From: Cladorhizidae sp. MBARI D1340-BT2
Lineage: Eukaryota; Porifera; Demospongiae; Poecilosclerida; Cladorhizidae
DNA length: 64,000 nt
Assembly (NCBI GenBank): GCA_028752905.1
Contig: JAQNBH010000011.1
Location: forward strand, 19,560,909 to 19,624,908
Direction: 5' to 3'
Positions 13,249 through 24,500 of the stretch are shown here, one piece after another; within the stretch, counting starts at the first letter, position 1; the number at the start of each line of letters is the position of its first letter. A program made the translations under genes and the position numbers. The notes under the pieces were generated by a model that did no database searches, was not told the DNA's origin, and was given only the letters and a program-made list of their open reading frames with translations.

Positions 13249-15768
13249 TCTGTTTCAAGCCATGAACTCTGGTGTATCAAGCTATGAACTCTGGTGTGTG
13301 TCAAGCCATGAACTCTGGTGTGCATCCAGCCATGAAGTCTGGTGTGTATCACGCTATTAACTCTGGTGTACATCAATCCATGAACTCTGGTGTGCATCAA
13401 GCCATGAAATCTGGTGTGCAGCAAGCGATGAACTCTGACTTGCAGCAAGCCATGAACTCTGGCATGCATCAAGCCATATACTCTGGTGTGTATCAAGCTA
13501 TGAACTCTTGTGTGTAACAAGACATGAACTCTGGTCTGTAGCAGTCATGAACTCTTTATCAAGCCATGAACTATGGTGTATCAAGCCATGAACTCTGGTG
13601 TGTGTCAAGCCATCATATCTGGTGTGCATCAAGCCATGAACTCTGGTGTGTGTCAAGCCATCATATCTGGTGTGCATCAAGCCATGAACTCTGGTATGTA
13701 TCAAGCTATTAACTCTGGTATGTAGCAAGACATGAACTCTGGTATGTGTCGAGCTATGAACTCTGGGGTGTAGCAAAACATGAACTCTGGTGTGTATCAA
13801 GCTATGAACTCTGGAGTGTAGCAAGACATGCACTCTGGTGTATATCAGTCATGAACTCTGTATCAAGCCTTGAACTCTGGTGTCTTATGCCATGAATTCT
13901 GGTGTGTGTCAAGCCATGAACTCTGGTGTGCATCAACCAATGAACTCTGGTGTGCATCAAGCCATGAACTCTGGTGTGCATCAAGCCAAGAACAACTCTA
14001 GTCTACATCAAGCCATGAACTGTGGTGTGCATCAACCTATGAACTCTGGTATGCATCAAGCCATGAATTCTGGTGTGCATCAAGCCATGAACTTTGGTTT
14101 GCATCAAGCCATGAACTCTGGTTGGTATCAAGCCATGAACTCTGGTATGTTGCAAGCCATGAACTCTGAAGTGCAGCAAGCCATGAAGTCTGGCATGCAT
14201 CAAGCAATAAACTCTGGTGTGTATCAAGCTATGAACTCTGGTGGTTAGCAAGTCATGAACTCTGGTGTGTACCAGTCATGAACTCTGTATCAAGCCATGA
14301 ACTCTGGTGTGCAGCAAACCATGAACCCTGGTGTGTTAAGCCATGTACTCTGGTGTGTACCAAGCCATGAACTCTGGTATGCATCAAGCCATGAACACAT
14401 GTGTAAATCAAGCTATGAACACTGGAATGCAGCAAGCTATGAACTCTGATGTGTATTAAGCTATGAAATCTGGTGTGTAGCAAGACATGAACTCTGGTGT
14501 GCAGCAAGCCATAAACTCTGGTATGCTTCAAGCCATGAAATTTGATGTGCATCAAGCCAAGAACTCTGGTGGGTATGAAGCTATGAACTCTGGTGTGTAG
14601 CAAGCCATGAACTCTGGCATGCAGCAAGCCATTAACTTTGGCATGCATCAAGCCATGAACTCAGGTGTGTAGAAAGAAATGAACTCTGGTGTGTAGCAGT
14701 CATGAACTCTGTATCAAGCTGTTGTCTCAAGCCATGAACTCTGGTGTGTGTCAAGCCATGAACTCTGGTGTGCATCAATCCATGAACTCTGGTGTGCATC
14801 AAGCCATGAACTCTGTTGCACATCAAGACATGCACTCTGGTGTGCATCAAGCCATGAACTCTGGTGTGCATCAACAATGAACTCTGGTGTGCATCAAGCC
14901 GTGAACTTTGGTGTTCATCAAGCCATGAATTCTGGTGGGTATCAAGCCAAGAACTCTGGTGTGTAGCAAGCCATGAACTCTGACTTGCAGCAAGCCATGA
15001 ACTCTGGCATGCATCAAGCCATATACTCTGGTGTGTATCAAGCTATGAACTCTTGTGTGTAACAAGACATGAACTCTGGTCTGTAGCAGTCATGAACTCT
15101 TTATCAAGCCATGAACTATGGTGTATCAAGCCATGAACTCTGGTGTGTGTCAAGCCATCATATCTGGTGTGCATCAAGCCATGAACTCTGGTGTGTGTCA
15201 AGCCATCATATCTGGTGTGCATCAAGCCATGAACTCTGGTATGTATCAAGCTATTAACTCTGGTATGTAGCAAGACATGAACTCTGGTATGTATCGAGCT
15301 ATGAACTCTGGGGTGTAGCAAAACATGAACTCTGGTGTGTATCAAGCTATGAACTCTGGAGTGTAGCAAGACATGCACTCTGGTGTATATCAGTCATGAA
15401 CTCTGTATCAAGCCATGAACTCTGGTGTCTTATGCCATGAATTCTGGTGTGTGTCAAGCCATGAACTCTGGTGTGCATCAACCAATGAACTCTGGTGTGC
15501 ATCAAGCCATGAACTTTGGTGTGCATCAAGCCAAGAACAACTCTAGTGTACATCAAGCCATGAACTGTGGTGTGCATCAACCTATGAACTCTGGTATGCA
15601 TCAAGCCATGAATTCTGGTGTGCATCAAGCCATGAACTTTGGTTTGCATCAAGCCATGAACTCTGGTTGGTATCAAGCCATGAACTCTGGTATGTTGCAA
15701 GCCATGAACTCTGAAGTGCAGCAAGCCATGAAGTCTGGCATGCATCAAGCAATAAACTCTGGTGTGTA
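10731..15768. repeat. 5.0 kb duplicon, copy C
   Basis: Second copy of 1-4,990 at offsets of 10,730 and then 10,778 bp. It is 48 bp longer because it retains two monomers (reading CTGCATCAAGCC and ATGAACTTTGG) missing near 1,830. It keeps the internal 475-bp and 1,545-bp sub-repeats. It ends where GTGTATCAAGC becomes GTGTATTAAGC (~15,768), the point at which the sequence jumps back to the arrangement found at ~307. Confidence 0.87.
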
Positions 15769-18160
15769 TTAAGCTATGAACCCTGGTGGTTAGCAAGTCA
15801 TGTACTCTGGTGTGTACCAGTCATGAACTCTGTATCAAGCCATGAACTCTGGTGTATCAAGCTAGGAACTCTGGTGTGGGTCAAGCCATGAACTCTGGTG
15901 TGCATCAAGCCATGCACTCTATTGTGTATCAAGCTATTAACTCTGGTTTGCATCAACCCATGAACTCTGGTCTGCACCAAGCCATTAACTATGATGTGCA
16001 TAATGCCATGAACTCTGGTGTGTAGCAAGCCATAAACTGCGTGCATCAAGCCATTAACTCTGGTGTGTATCAAGCTATGCATTCTGGTGTGTAGCAGTCA
16101 TGAACTCTGTATCAAGCCATGAACTCTGGTGTGCAGCAAACCATGAACCCTGGTGTGTTAAGCCATGTACTCTGGTGTGTACCAAGCCATGAACTCTGGT
16201 ATGCATCAAGCCATGAACACATGTGTACATCAAGCTATGAACACTGGAATGCAGCAAGCTATGAACTCTGATGTGTATTAAGCTATGAAATCTGGTGTGT
16301 AGCAAGACATGAACTCTGGTGTGCAGCAAGCCATAAACTCTGGTATGCTTCAAGCCATGAAATTTGATGTGCATCAAGCCAAGAACTCTGGTGGGTATGA
16401 AGCTATGAACTCTGGTGTGTAGCAAGCCATGAACTCTGCCTTGCAGCAAGCCATTAACTTTGGCATGCATCAAGCCATGAACTCAGGTGTGTAGCAAGAA
16501 ATGAACTCTGGTGTGTAGCAGTCATGAACTCTGTATCAAGCTGTTGTCTCAAGCCATGAACTCTGGTGTGTCTCAAGCCATGAACTCTGGTATGCATCAA
16601 TCCATGAACTCTGGTGTGCATCAAGCCATGAACTCTGTTGCACATCAAGCCATGCACTCTGGTGTGCATCAAGCCATGAACTCTGGTGTGCATCAACAAT
16701 GAACTCTGGTGTGCATCAAGCCGTGAACTTTGGTGTTCATCAAGCCATGAATTCTGGTGGGTATCAAGCCAAGAACTCTGGTGTGTAGCAAGCCATGAAC
16801 TCTGACTTGCAGCAAGCCATGAACTCTGGCATGCATCAAGCCATATACTCTGGTGTGTATCAAGCTATGAACTCTTGTGTGTAACAAGACATGAACTCTG
16901 GTCTGTAGCAGTCATGAACTCTTTATCAAGCCATGAACTATGGTGTATCAAGCCATGAACTCTTGTGTGTGTAAAGCCATCATATCTGGTGTGCATCAAG
17001 CCATGAACTCTGGTGTGTGTCAAGCCATCATATCTGGTGTGCATCAAGCCATGAACTCTGGTATGTATCAAGCTATTAACTCTGGTATGTAGCAAGACAT
17101 GAACTCTGGTATGTATCGAGCTATGAACTCTGGGGTGTAGCAAGACATGAAATCTGGTGTGTAGCGGTCACGAACTCTGTATCATGCCATAAACTCTGGT
17201 GTGTCTCAAGCCATGAACTCTGGTGTTTGTCAAGCCATGAACTCTGGCATGCATCAACCCATGAACTCTGGTGTGCATCAAGCCATGAATTCTGGTCTGC
17301 ATCAAGCCATGAACTTTGGTGTGCATCAAGCCATGAACTCTGGTGGGTATCAAGCCAAGAACTCTGGTGTGTATCAAGCCATTAACTCTGACGTGCAGCA
17401 AGCCTTGAACTCTGGCATGCATCAAGCGATAAACTATGGTGTGTATCAAGCTATGAACTCTGGTGTGTTACAAGACATGAACTCTGGTGTGTATCAATCA
17501 TGAGCTCTGTTTCAAGCCATGAACTCTGGTGTATCAAGCCATGAACTCTGGTGTGTGTCAAGCCATGAACTCTGGTGTGCATCCAGCCATGAAGTCTGGT
17601 GTGTATCACGCTATTAACTCTGGTGTGCATCAATCCATGAACTCTGGTGTGCATCAAGCCATGAACTATGGTGTGCATCATGCCATGAACAACTCTGGTG
17701 TACATCAAGCCATGAACTCTGGCATGCATCAACCCATGAACTCTGGTGTGCATCAAGCCATGAATTCTGGACTGCATCTAGCCATGAACTTTGGTGTGCA
17801 TCAAGCCATGAACTCTGGTGGGTATCAAGCCAAGAACTCTGGTGTGTAGCAAGCCATTAACTCTGACGTGCAGCAAGCCTTGAACTCTGGCATGCATCAA
17901 GCGATAAACTCTGGTGTGTATCAAGCTATGAACTCTGTTGTGTAACAAGACATGAACTCTGGTGTGTATCAATCATGAGCTCTGTTTCAAGCCATGAACT
18001 CTGGTGTATCAAGCTATGAACTCTGGTGTGTGTCAAGCCATGAACTCTGGTGTGCATCCAGCCATGAAGTCTGGTGTGTATCACGCTATTAACTCTGGTG
18101 TGCATCAATCCATGAACTCTGGTGTGCATCAAGCCATGAAATCTGGTGTGCAGCAAGCGA
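15769..18160. repeat. Third, partial copy (D) of the duplicon
   Basis: Matches ~307-2,650 (offset 15,462, then 15,510) and 11,037-13,428 (offset 4,732 throughout). It carries delta, beta, alpha (16,543-16,932), eta and both 475-bp sub-copies. It leaves the other copies at ~18,160, where GCAAGCGATGAACTC is followed by ATGAACTGTGG (start of an epsilon block) and not by CTGACTTGCAGC. Copies A and D share the variant TTGTGTGTGTAAAGCC in the alpha tail, whereas C has GGTGTGTGTAAAGCC. Confidence 0.85.
17161..17450. repeat. Eta block (type copy)
   Basis: Opens with GTCACGAACTCTGTATCATG, CCATAAACTCTGG and GTGTCTCAAGCC, and typically includes a 27-bp monomer, CTGACGTGCAGC, CCTTGAACTCTGG and AAGCGATAAAC. 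Copies start near 1,697; 8,402; 12,429; 17,161; 20,036; 21,744; 24,062; 27,783; 29,410; 30,288; 32,658; 38,640; 40,370; 41,925; 43,455 and 45,550, with a broken one at 36,145. It follows an alpha block in almost all cases. Confidence 0.82.
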
Positions 18161-19337
18161 TGAACTCTATGAACTGTGGTGTGCATCAAGCCATGAATTC
18201 TGGTGTGTATCGAACTATGAACTCTGGTGTGTATCAAGCCTTGTACTCTGGTGTGCATCATGCCAAGAACTCTGGTGTGCATCAAGCCATGAACTCGGGT
18301 GTGCTTCTAACCATAAACTCTGATGTGCATCAAGCTATGAACTCGGTTGTGCATCAAGCCATGACTTCGGGTGGGCAGCAAGCGATGAACTCTATGAACT
18401 CTGGTGTGCATCAAGCCATGAACCTTGGTGTGTATCAAGACATGAATTCTGGTGTCAGTAACCATGAACTCCATATCAAGCTATGCACTCTGGTGTGTAT
18501 CAAGCCATGAACTCTGGTGGATATCAAGACATGAACTCTGGTCTGTATCAAGCTATTAACTCTGTGGTGTAGCAAAATATGAACTCTGGTGTGTAGCAAG
18601 TCTCATGAACTCTGGTGTGTAGCAGTCATGAACTCTGTATTAAGCCATGAACTCTGGTGTGTGTCAAGCCATGAACTCTGGTGTGCATCAAGCCAATGAA
18701 CTTTGGTGTGCATCAAGCCATGAACTATGGTGTGCATCAAGCCATGAACAACTCTGTTGTATATCAAGCCATGAACTCTGGCATGCATCAACCCATGAAC
18801 TCTGTTGTGCATCAAGCCATGAACTCTGGTGTGCATCAAGCCATGAACTTTGGTTTGCATCAAGCCATGAACTCTGGTGTGTAGCAAGCCATGAACTCTG
18901 ACGTGCAGCAAGCCATGAACTCTGGCATGTATCAAGCCATGAACTCTGGTGTTTCAAGCCATGAAATCTGGTGTGTAGCAAGACATGAACTCTGGTGTGC
19001 ATCAAGCCCTGAACTCGGGTGTGCAACAAGCCATGAACTCTAGTTTGCATCAAGCCATGAACACATGTGTACATCAAGCTATGAACACTGGAATGCAGCA
19101 ACCTATGAACTCTGATGTATATCAAGCTATGAAATCTGGTGTGTAGCAAGACATGAACTCTGGTGTGCAGCAAGCCATAAACTCTGGTATGCTTCAAGCC
19201 ATGAAATTTGGTGTGCATCAAGCCAAGAACTCTGGTGGGTATGAAGCTATGAACTCTGGTGTGTAGCAAGCCATGAACTCTGGCGTGCAGCACGCCATTA
19301 ACTTTGGCATGCATCAAGCCATGAACTCAGGTGTGTA
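18161..19337. repeat. Epsilon-zeta-beta2 segment
   Basis: Connects the duplicon region to the ~8 kb units. It holds an epsilon block (33-bp monomer, then TTCGGGTGGGCAGC and GTCAGTAACC), a zeta block with the 1-bp insertion GCCAATGAAC at ~18,693, and a beta2 block with GTGCAACAAGCC followed by the palindrome near 19,053. The same succession returns at ~22.3, 24.6, 30.9 and 33.2 kb. Confidence 0.8.
18603..18935. repeat. Zeta block (type copy)
   Basis: Follows CTGTATTAAGCC and runs through CTTTGG and CTATGG monomers, a 27-bp monomer (GAACAACTCTGTTGTATATC) and CAACCCATGAACTCTG. A 25-bp monomer with an extra A (GCCAATGAACTTTGG) is present at ~18,693; 22,822; 25,214; 31,387; 33,792; 51,450; 53,753; 57,091; 57,743 and, as GACAATGAAC, 59,954. 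The copies near 5,854 and 9,865 lack the insertion. Confidence 0.82.
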
Positions 19338-19435
19338 TCAAGCTATGAACTCTGGGGGTGTAGTAAAACATGAACTCTGGTGTGTAGCAAGAAATGAACT
19401 CTGGTGTGTAGCAGTCATGAACTCTGTATCAAGCT

Positions 19436-19825
19436 GTTGTCTCAAGCCATGAACTCGGGTGTGTGTCAAGCCATGAACTCTGGTGTGCATCAATCCATGA
19501 AATAAAGTGTGCATCAAGCCATGAACTCTGTTGCACATCAAGCCATGCACTCTGGTATGCATCAAGCCATGAACTCTGGTGTGCATCAACAATGAACTCT
19601 GGTGTGCATCAAGCCATGAACTTTGGTGTTCATCAAGCCATGAATTCTGGTGGGTATCAAGCCAAGAACTCTGGTGTGTAGCAAGCCATGAACTCAGACT
19701 TGCAGCAAGCCATGAACTCTGGCATGCATCAAGCCATATACTCTGGTGTGTATCAAGCTATGAACTCTTGTGTGTAACAAGACATGAACTCTGGTCTGTA
19801 GCAGTCATGAACTCTTTATCAAGCC
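19436..19825. repeat. Alpha block, subtype with ATAAA substitution
   Basis: At 19,502-19,506 the consensus CTCTG of one monomer is replaced by ATAAA with no length change. Twelve alpha copies carry it: those starting at 19,436; 23,465; 27,185; 32,059; 35,545; 38,043; 45,329; 47,636; 50,828; 52,444; 56,469 and 59,332. Within this subtype the next base differs by lineage: ATAAAG in most, ATAAAC at ~27,254, ATAAAT in the four from 50.8 kb on. Alpha copies at or left of 16.5 kb lack it. Confidence 0.85.
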
Positions 19826-21056
19826 ATGAACTATGGTGTATCAAGCCATGAACTCTGGTGTGTGTCAAGCCATCATATCTGGTGTGCATCAAGCCATGAA
19901 CTCTGGTATGTATCAAACTATTAACTCTGATATGTAGCAAGACATGAACTCTGGTATGTATCGAGCTATGAACTCTGGGGTGTAGCAAAACATGAACTCT
20001 GGTGTGTAGCAAGACATGAACTCTGGTGTGTAGCAGTCACGAACTCTGTATCATGCCATAAACTCTGGTGTCTCAAGCCATGAACTCTGGTGTTTGTCAA
20101 GCCATGAACTCTGGTTGGTATCAAGCCATGAACTCTGGTATGTAGCAAGCCATGAACTCTGAAGTGCAGCAAGCCATGAAGTCTGGCATGCATCAAGCAA
20201 TAAACTCTGGTGTGTATCAAGCTATGAACTCTGGTGGTTAGCAAGTCATGAACTCTGGTGTTTACCAGTCATGAACTCTGTATCAAGCCATGAACTCTGG
20301 TGGTTAGCAAGTCATGAACTCTGGTGTGTACCAGTCATGAACTCTGTATCAAGCCATGAACTCTGGTGTATCAAGCTATGAACTCTGGTGTGGGTGAAGC
20401 CATGAACTCTGGTGTGCATCAAGCCATGAACTCTATTGTGTATCAAGCTATTAACTCTGGTTTGCATCAACCCATGAACTCTGGTGTGCACCAAGCCATT
20501 AACTATGATGTGCATAATGCCATGAACTCTGGTGTGTAGCAAGCCATAAACTGCGTGCATCAAGCCATTAACTCTGTTGTGTATCAAGCTATGCATTCTG
20601 GTGTGTAGCAGTCATGAACTCTGTATCAAGCCATGAACTCTGGTGTGCAGCAAACCATGAACCCTGGTGTGTTAAGCCATGTACTCTGGTGTGTACCAAG
20701 CCATGAACTCTGGTATGCATCAAGCCATGAACACATGTGTACATCAAGCTATGAACACTGGAATGCAGCAAGCTATGAACTCTGATGTGTATTAAGCTAT
20801 GAAATCTGGTGTGTAGCAAGACATGAACTCTGGTGTGCAGCAAGCCATAAACTCTGGTATGCTTCAAGCCATGAAATTTGGTGTGCATCAAGCCAAAAAC
20901 TCTGGTGGGTATGAAGCTATGAACTCTGGTGTGTAGCAAGCCATGAACTCTGGCATGCAGCAAGCCATTAACTTTGGCATGCATCAAGCCATGAACTCAG
21001 GTGTGTAGCAAGAAATGAACTCTGGTGTGTAGCAGTCATGAACTCTGTTTCAAGCT

Positions 21057-21506
21057 GTTGTCTCAAGCCATGAACTCTGGTGTGTGTCAAGCCATGAACT
21101 CTGGTATGCATCAATCCATGAACTCTGGTGTGCATCAAGCCATGAACTCTGTTGCACATCAACCATGCACTCTGGTGTGCATCAAGCCATGAACTCTGGT
21201 GTGCATCAACAATGAACTCAGGTGTGCATCAAGCCGTGAACTTTGGTGTTCATCAAGCCATGAATTCTGGTGGGTATCAAGCCAAGAACTCTGGTGTGTA
21301 GCAAGCCATGAACTCTGACTTGCAGCAAGCCATGAACTCTGGCATGCATCAAGCCATATACTCTGGTGTGTATCAAGCTTTGAACTCTTGTGTGTAACAA
21401 GACATGAACTCTGGTCTGTAGCAGTCATGAACTCTTTATCAAGCCATGAACTATGGTCTATCAAGCCATGAACTCTTTATCAAGCCATGAACTATGGTCT
21501 ATCAAG
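21057..21506. repeat. Alpha block with a 41-bp tail duplication
   Basis: The end of this alpha copy, AACTCTTTATCAAGCC plus CTATGGTCTATC, is present twice at a 41-bp spacing (21,430 and 21,471). It also has CATCAACCATGCAC for CATCAAGCCATGCAC, a 1-bp loss at ~21,160. Confidence 0.85.
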
Positions 21507-24500
21507 CCATGAACTCTGGTGTGTGTCAAGCCATCATATCTGGTGTGCATCAAGCCATGAACTCTGGTGTGTGTCAAGCCATCATATCTGGTGTGCATCA
21601 AGCCATGAACTCTGGTATGTTTCAAGCTATTAACTCTGGTATGTAGCAAGACATGAACTCTGATATGTATCGAGCTATGTACTCTGGGGTGTAGCAAAAC
21701 ATGAACTCTGGTGTGTAGCAAGACATGAACTCTGGTGTGTAGCAGTCACGAACTCTGTATCATGCCATAAACTCTGGTGTCTCAAGCCATGAACTCTGGT
21801 GTTTGTCAAGCCATGAACTCTGGTGTGCATCAAGCCATGAACTATGGTGTGCATCAAGCCATGAACAACTCTGGTGTACATCAAGCCATGAACTCTGGCA
21901 TGCATCAACCCATGAACTCTGGTCTTCATCAAGCCATGAACTTTGGTGTGCATCAAGCCATGAACTCTGGTGGGTATCAAGCCAAGAACTCTGGTGTGTA
22001 GCAAGCCATTAACTCTGACGTGCAGCAAGCCTTGAACTCTGGCATGCATCAAGCGATAAACTCTGGTGTGTATCAAGCTATTAACTCTGGTGTCTAACAA
22101 GACATGAACTCTGGTGTGTATCAATCATGAAATCTGTTTCAAGCCATGAACTCTGATGTATCAAGCCATGAACTCTGGTGTGTGTCAAGTCATGAATTCT
22201 GGTGTGCATCCAGCCATGAAGTCTGGTGTGTATCACGCTATTAACTCTGGTGTGCATCAATCCATGAACTCTGGTGTGCATCAAGCCATGAAATCTGGTG
22301 TGCAGCAAGCGATGAACTCTATGAACTGTGGTGTGCATCAAGCCATGAATTCTGGTGTGTATCGAACTATGAACTCTGGTGTGCATCAAGCCATGAACTC
22401 TGGTGTGCATAAAGCCATGAACTCAGGTGTGCTTCTAACCATAAACTCTGATGTGCATCAAGCTATGAACTCGGTTGTGCATCAAGCCATGACTTCGGGT
22501 GGGCAGCAAGCGATGAACTCTATGAACTCTGGTGTGCATCAAGCCATGAACTATGGTGTGTATCAAGACATGAATTCTGGTGTCAGTAACCATGAACTCC
22601 ATATCAAGCTATGCACTCTGGTGTGTATCAAGCCATGAACTCTGGTGGATATCAAGATATGAACTCTGGTCTGTATCAAGCTATTAACTCTGTGGTGTAG
22701 CAAAACATGAACTCTGGTGTGTAGCAAGTCTCATGAACTCTGGTGTGTAGCAGTCATGAACTCTGTATTAAGCCATGAACTCTGGTGTGTGTCAAGCCAT
22801 GAACTCTGGTGTGCATCAAGCCAATGAACTTTGGTGTGCATCAAGCCATGAACTCTGGTGTGCATCAAGCCATGAACTTTGGTTTGCATCAAGCCATGAA
22901 CTCTGGTGTGTAGCAAGCGATGAACTCTGACGTGCAGCAAGCCATGAACTCTGGCATGTATCAAGCCATGAACTCTGGTGTTTCAAGCCATGAAATCTGG
23001 TGTGTAGCAAGACATGAACTCTGGTATGCATCAAGCCATGAACTCGGGTGTGCAACAAGCCATGAACTCTAGTTTGCATCAAGCCATGAACACATGTGTA
23101 CATCAAGCTATGAACACTGGAATGCAGCAACCTATGAACTCTGATGTATATCAAGCTATGAAATCTAGTGTGTAGCAAGACATGAACTCTGGTGTGCAGC
23201 AAGCCATAAACTGTGGTATGCTTCAAGCCATGAAATTGTGTGTGCATCAAGCCAAGAATTCTGGTGGGTATGAAGCTATGAACTCTGGTGTGTAGCAAGC
23301 CATGAACTCTGGCGTGCAGCACGCCATTAACTTTGGCATGCATCAAGCCATGAACTCAAGTGTGTATCAAGCTATGAACTCTGGGGGTGTAGTAAAACAT
23401 GAACTCTGGTGTGTAGCAAGAAATGAACTCTGGTGTGTAGCAGTCATGAACTCTGTATCAAGCTGTTGTCTCAAGCCATGAACTCGGGTGTGTGTCAAGC
23501 CATGAACTCTGGTGTGCATCAATCCATGAAATAAAGTGTGCATCAAGCCATGAACTCTGTTGCACATCAAGCCATGCACTCTGGTGTGCATCAAGCCATG
23601 AACTCTGGTGTGCATCAACAATGAACTCTGGTGTGCATCAAGCCGTGAACTTTGGTGTTCATCAAGCCATGAATTCTGGTGGGTATCAAGCCAAGAACTC
23701 TGGTGTGTAGCAAGCCATGAACTCAGACTTGCAGCAAGCCATGAAGTCTGGCATGCATCAAGCCATATACTCTGGTGTGTATCAAGCTATGAACTCTTGT
23801 GTGTAACAAGACATGAACTCTGGTCTGTAGCAGTCATGAACTCTTTATCAAGCCATGAACTATGGTGTATCAAGCCATGAACTCTGGTGCGTGTCAAGCC
23901 ATCATATCTGGTGTGCATCAAGCCATGAACTCTGGTATGTATCAAGCTATTAACTGTGGTATGTAGCAAGACATGAACTCTGTTATGTATCGAGCTATGA
24001 ACTCTGGGGTGTAGCAAAACATGAACTCTGGTGTGTAGCAAGACATGAACTCTGGTGTGTAGCAGTCATGAACTCTGTATCATGCCATAAACTCTGGTGT
24101 CTCAAGCCATGAACTCTGGTGTTTGTCAAGCCATGAACTCTGGTGTGCATCAAGCCACGAACTATGGCGTGCATCAAGCCATGAACAACTCTGGTGTACA
24201 TCAAGCCATGAACTCTGGCATGCATCAACCCATGAACTCTGGTGTGCATCAAGCCATGAATTCTGGTCTGCATCAAGCCATGAACTTTGGTGTGCATCAA
24301 GCCATGAACTCTGGTGTGTATCAAGCCAAGAACTCTGGTGTGTAGCAAGCCATTAACTCTGACGTGCAGCAAGCCTTGAACTCTGGCATGCATCAAGCGA
24401 TAAACTCTGGTGTGTATCAAGCTATGAACTCTGGTGTGTAACAAGACATGAACTCTTGTGTGTATCAATCATGAACTCTGTTTCAAGCCATGAACTCTGG

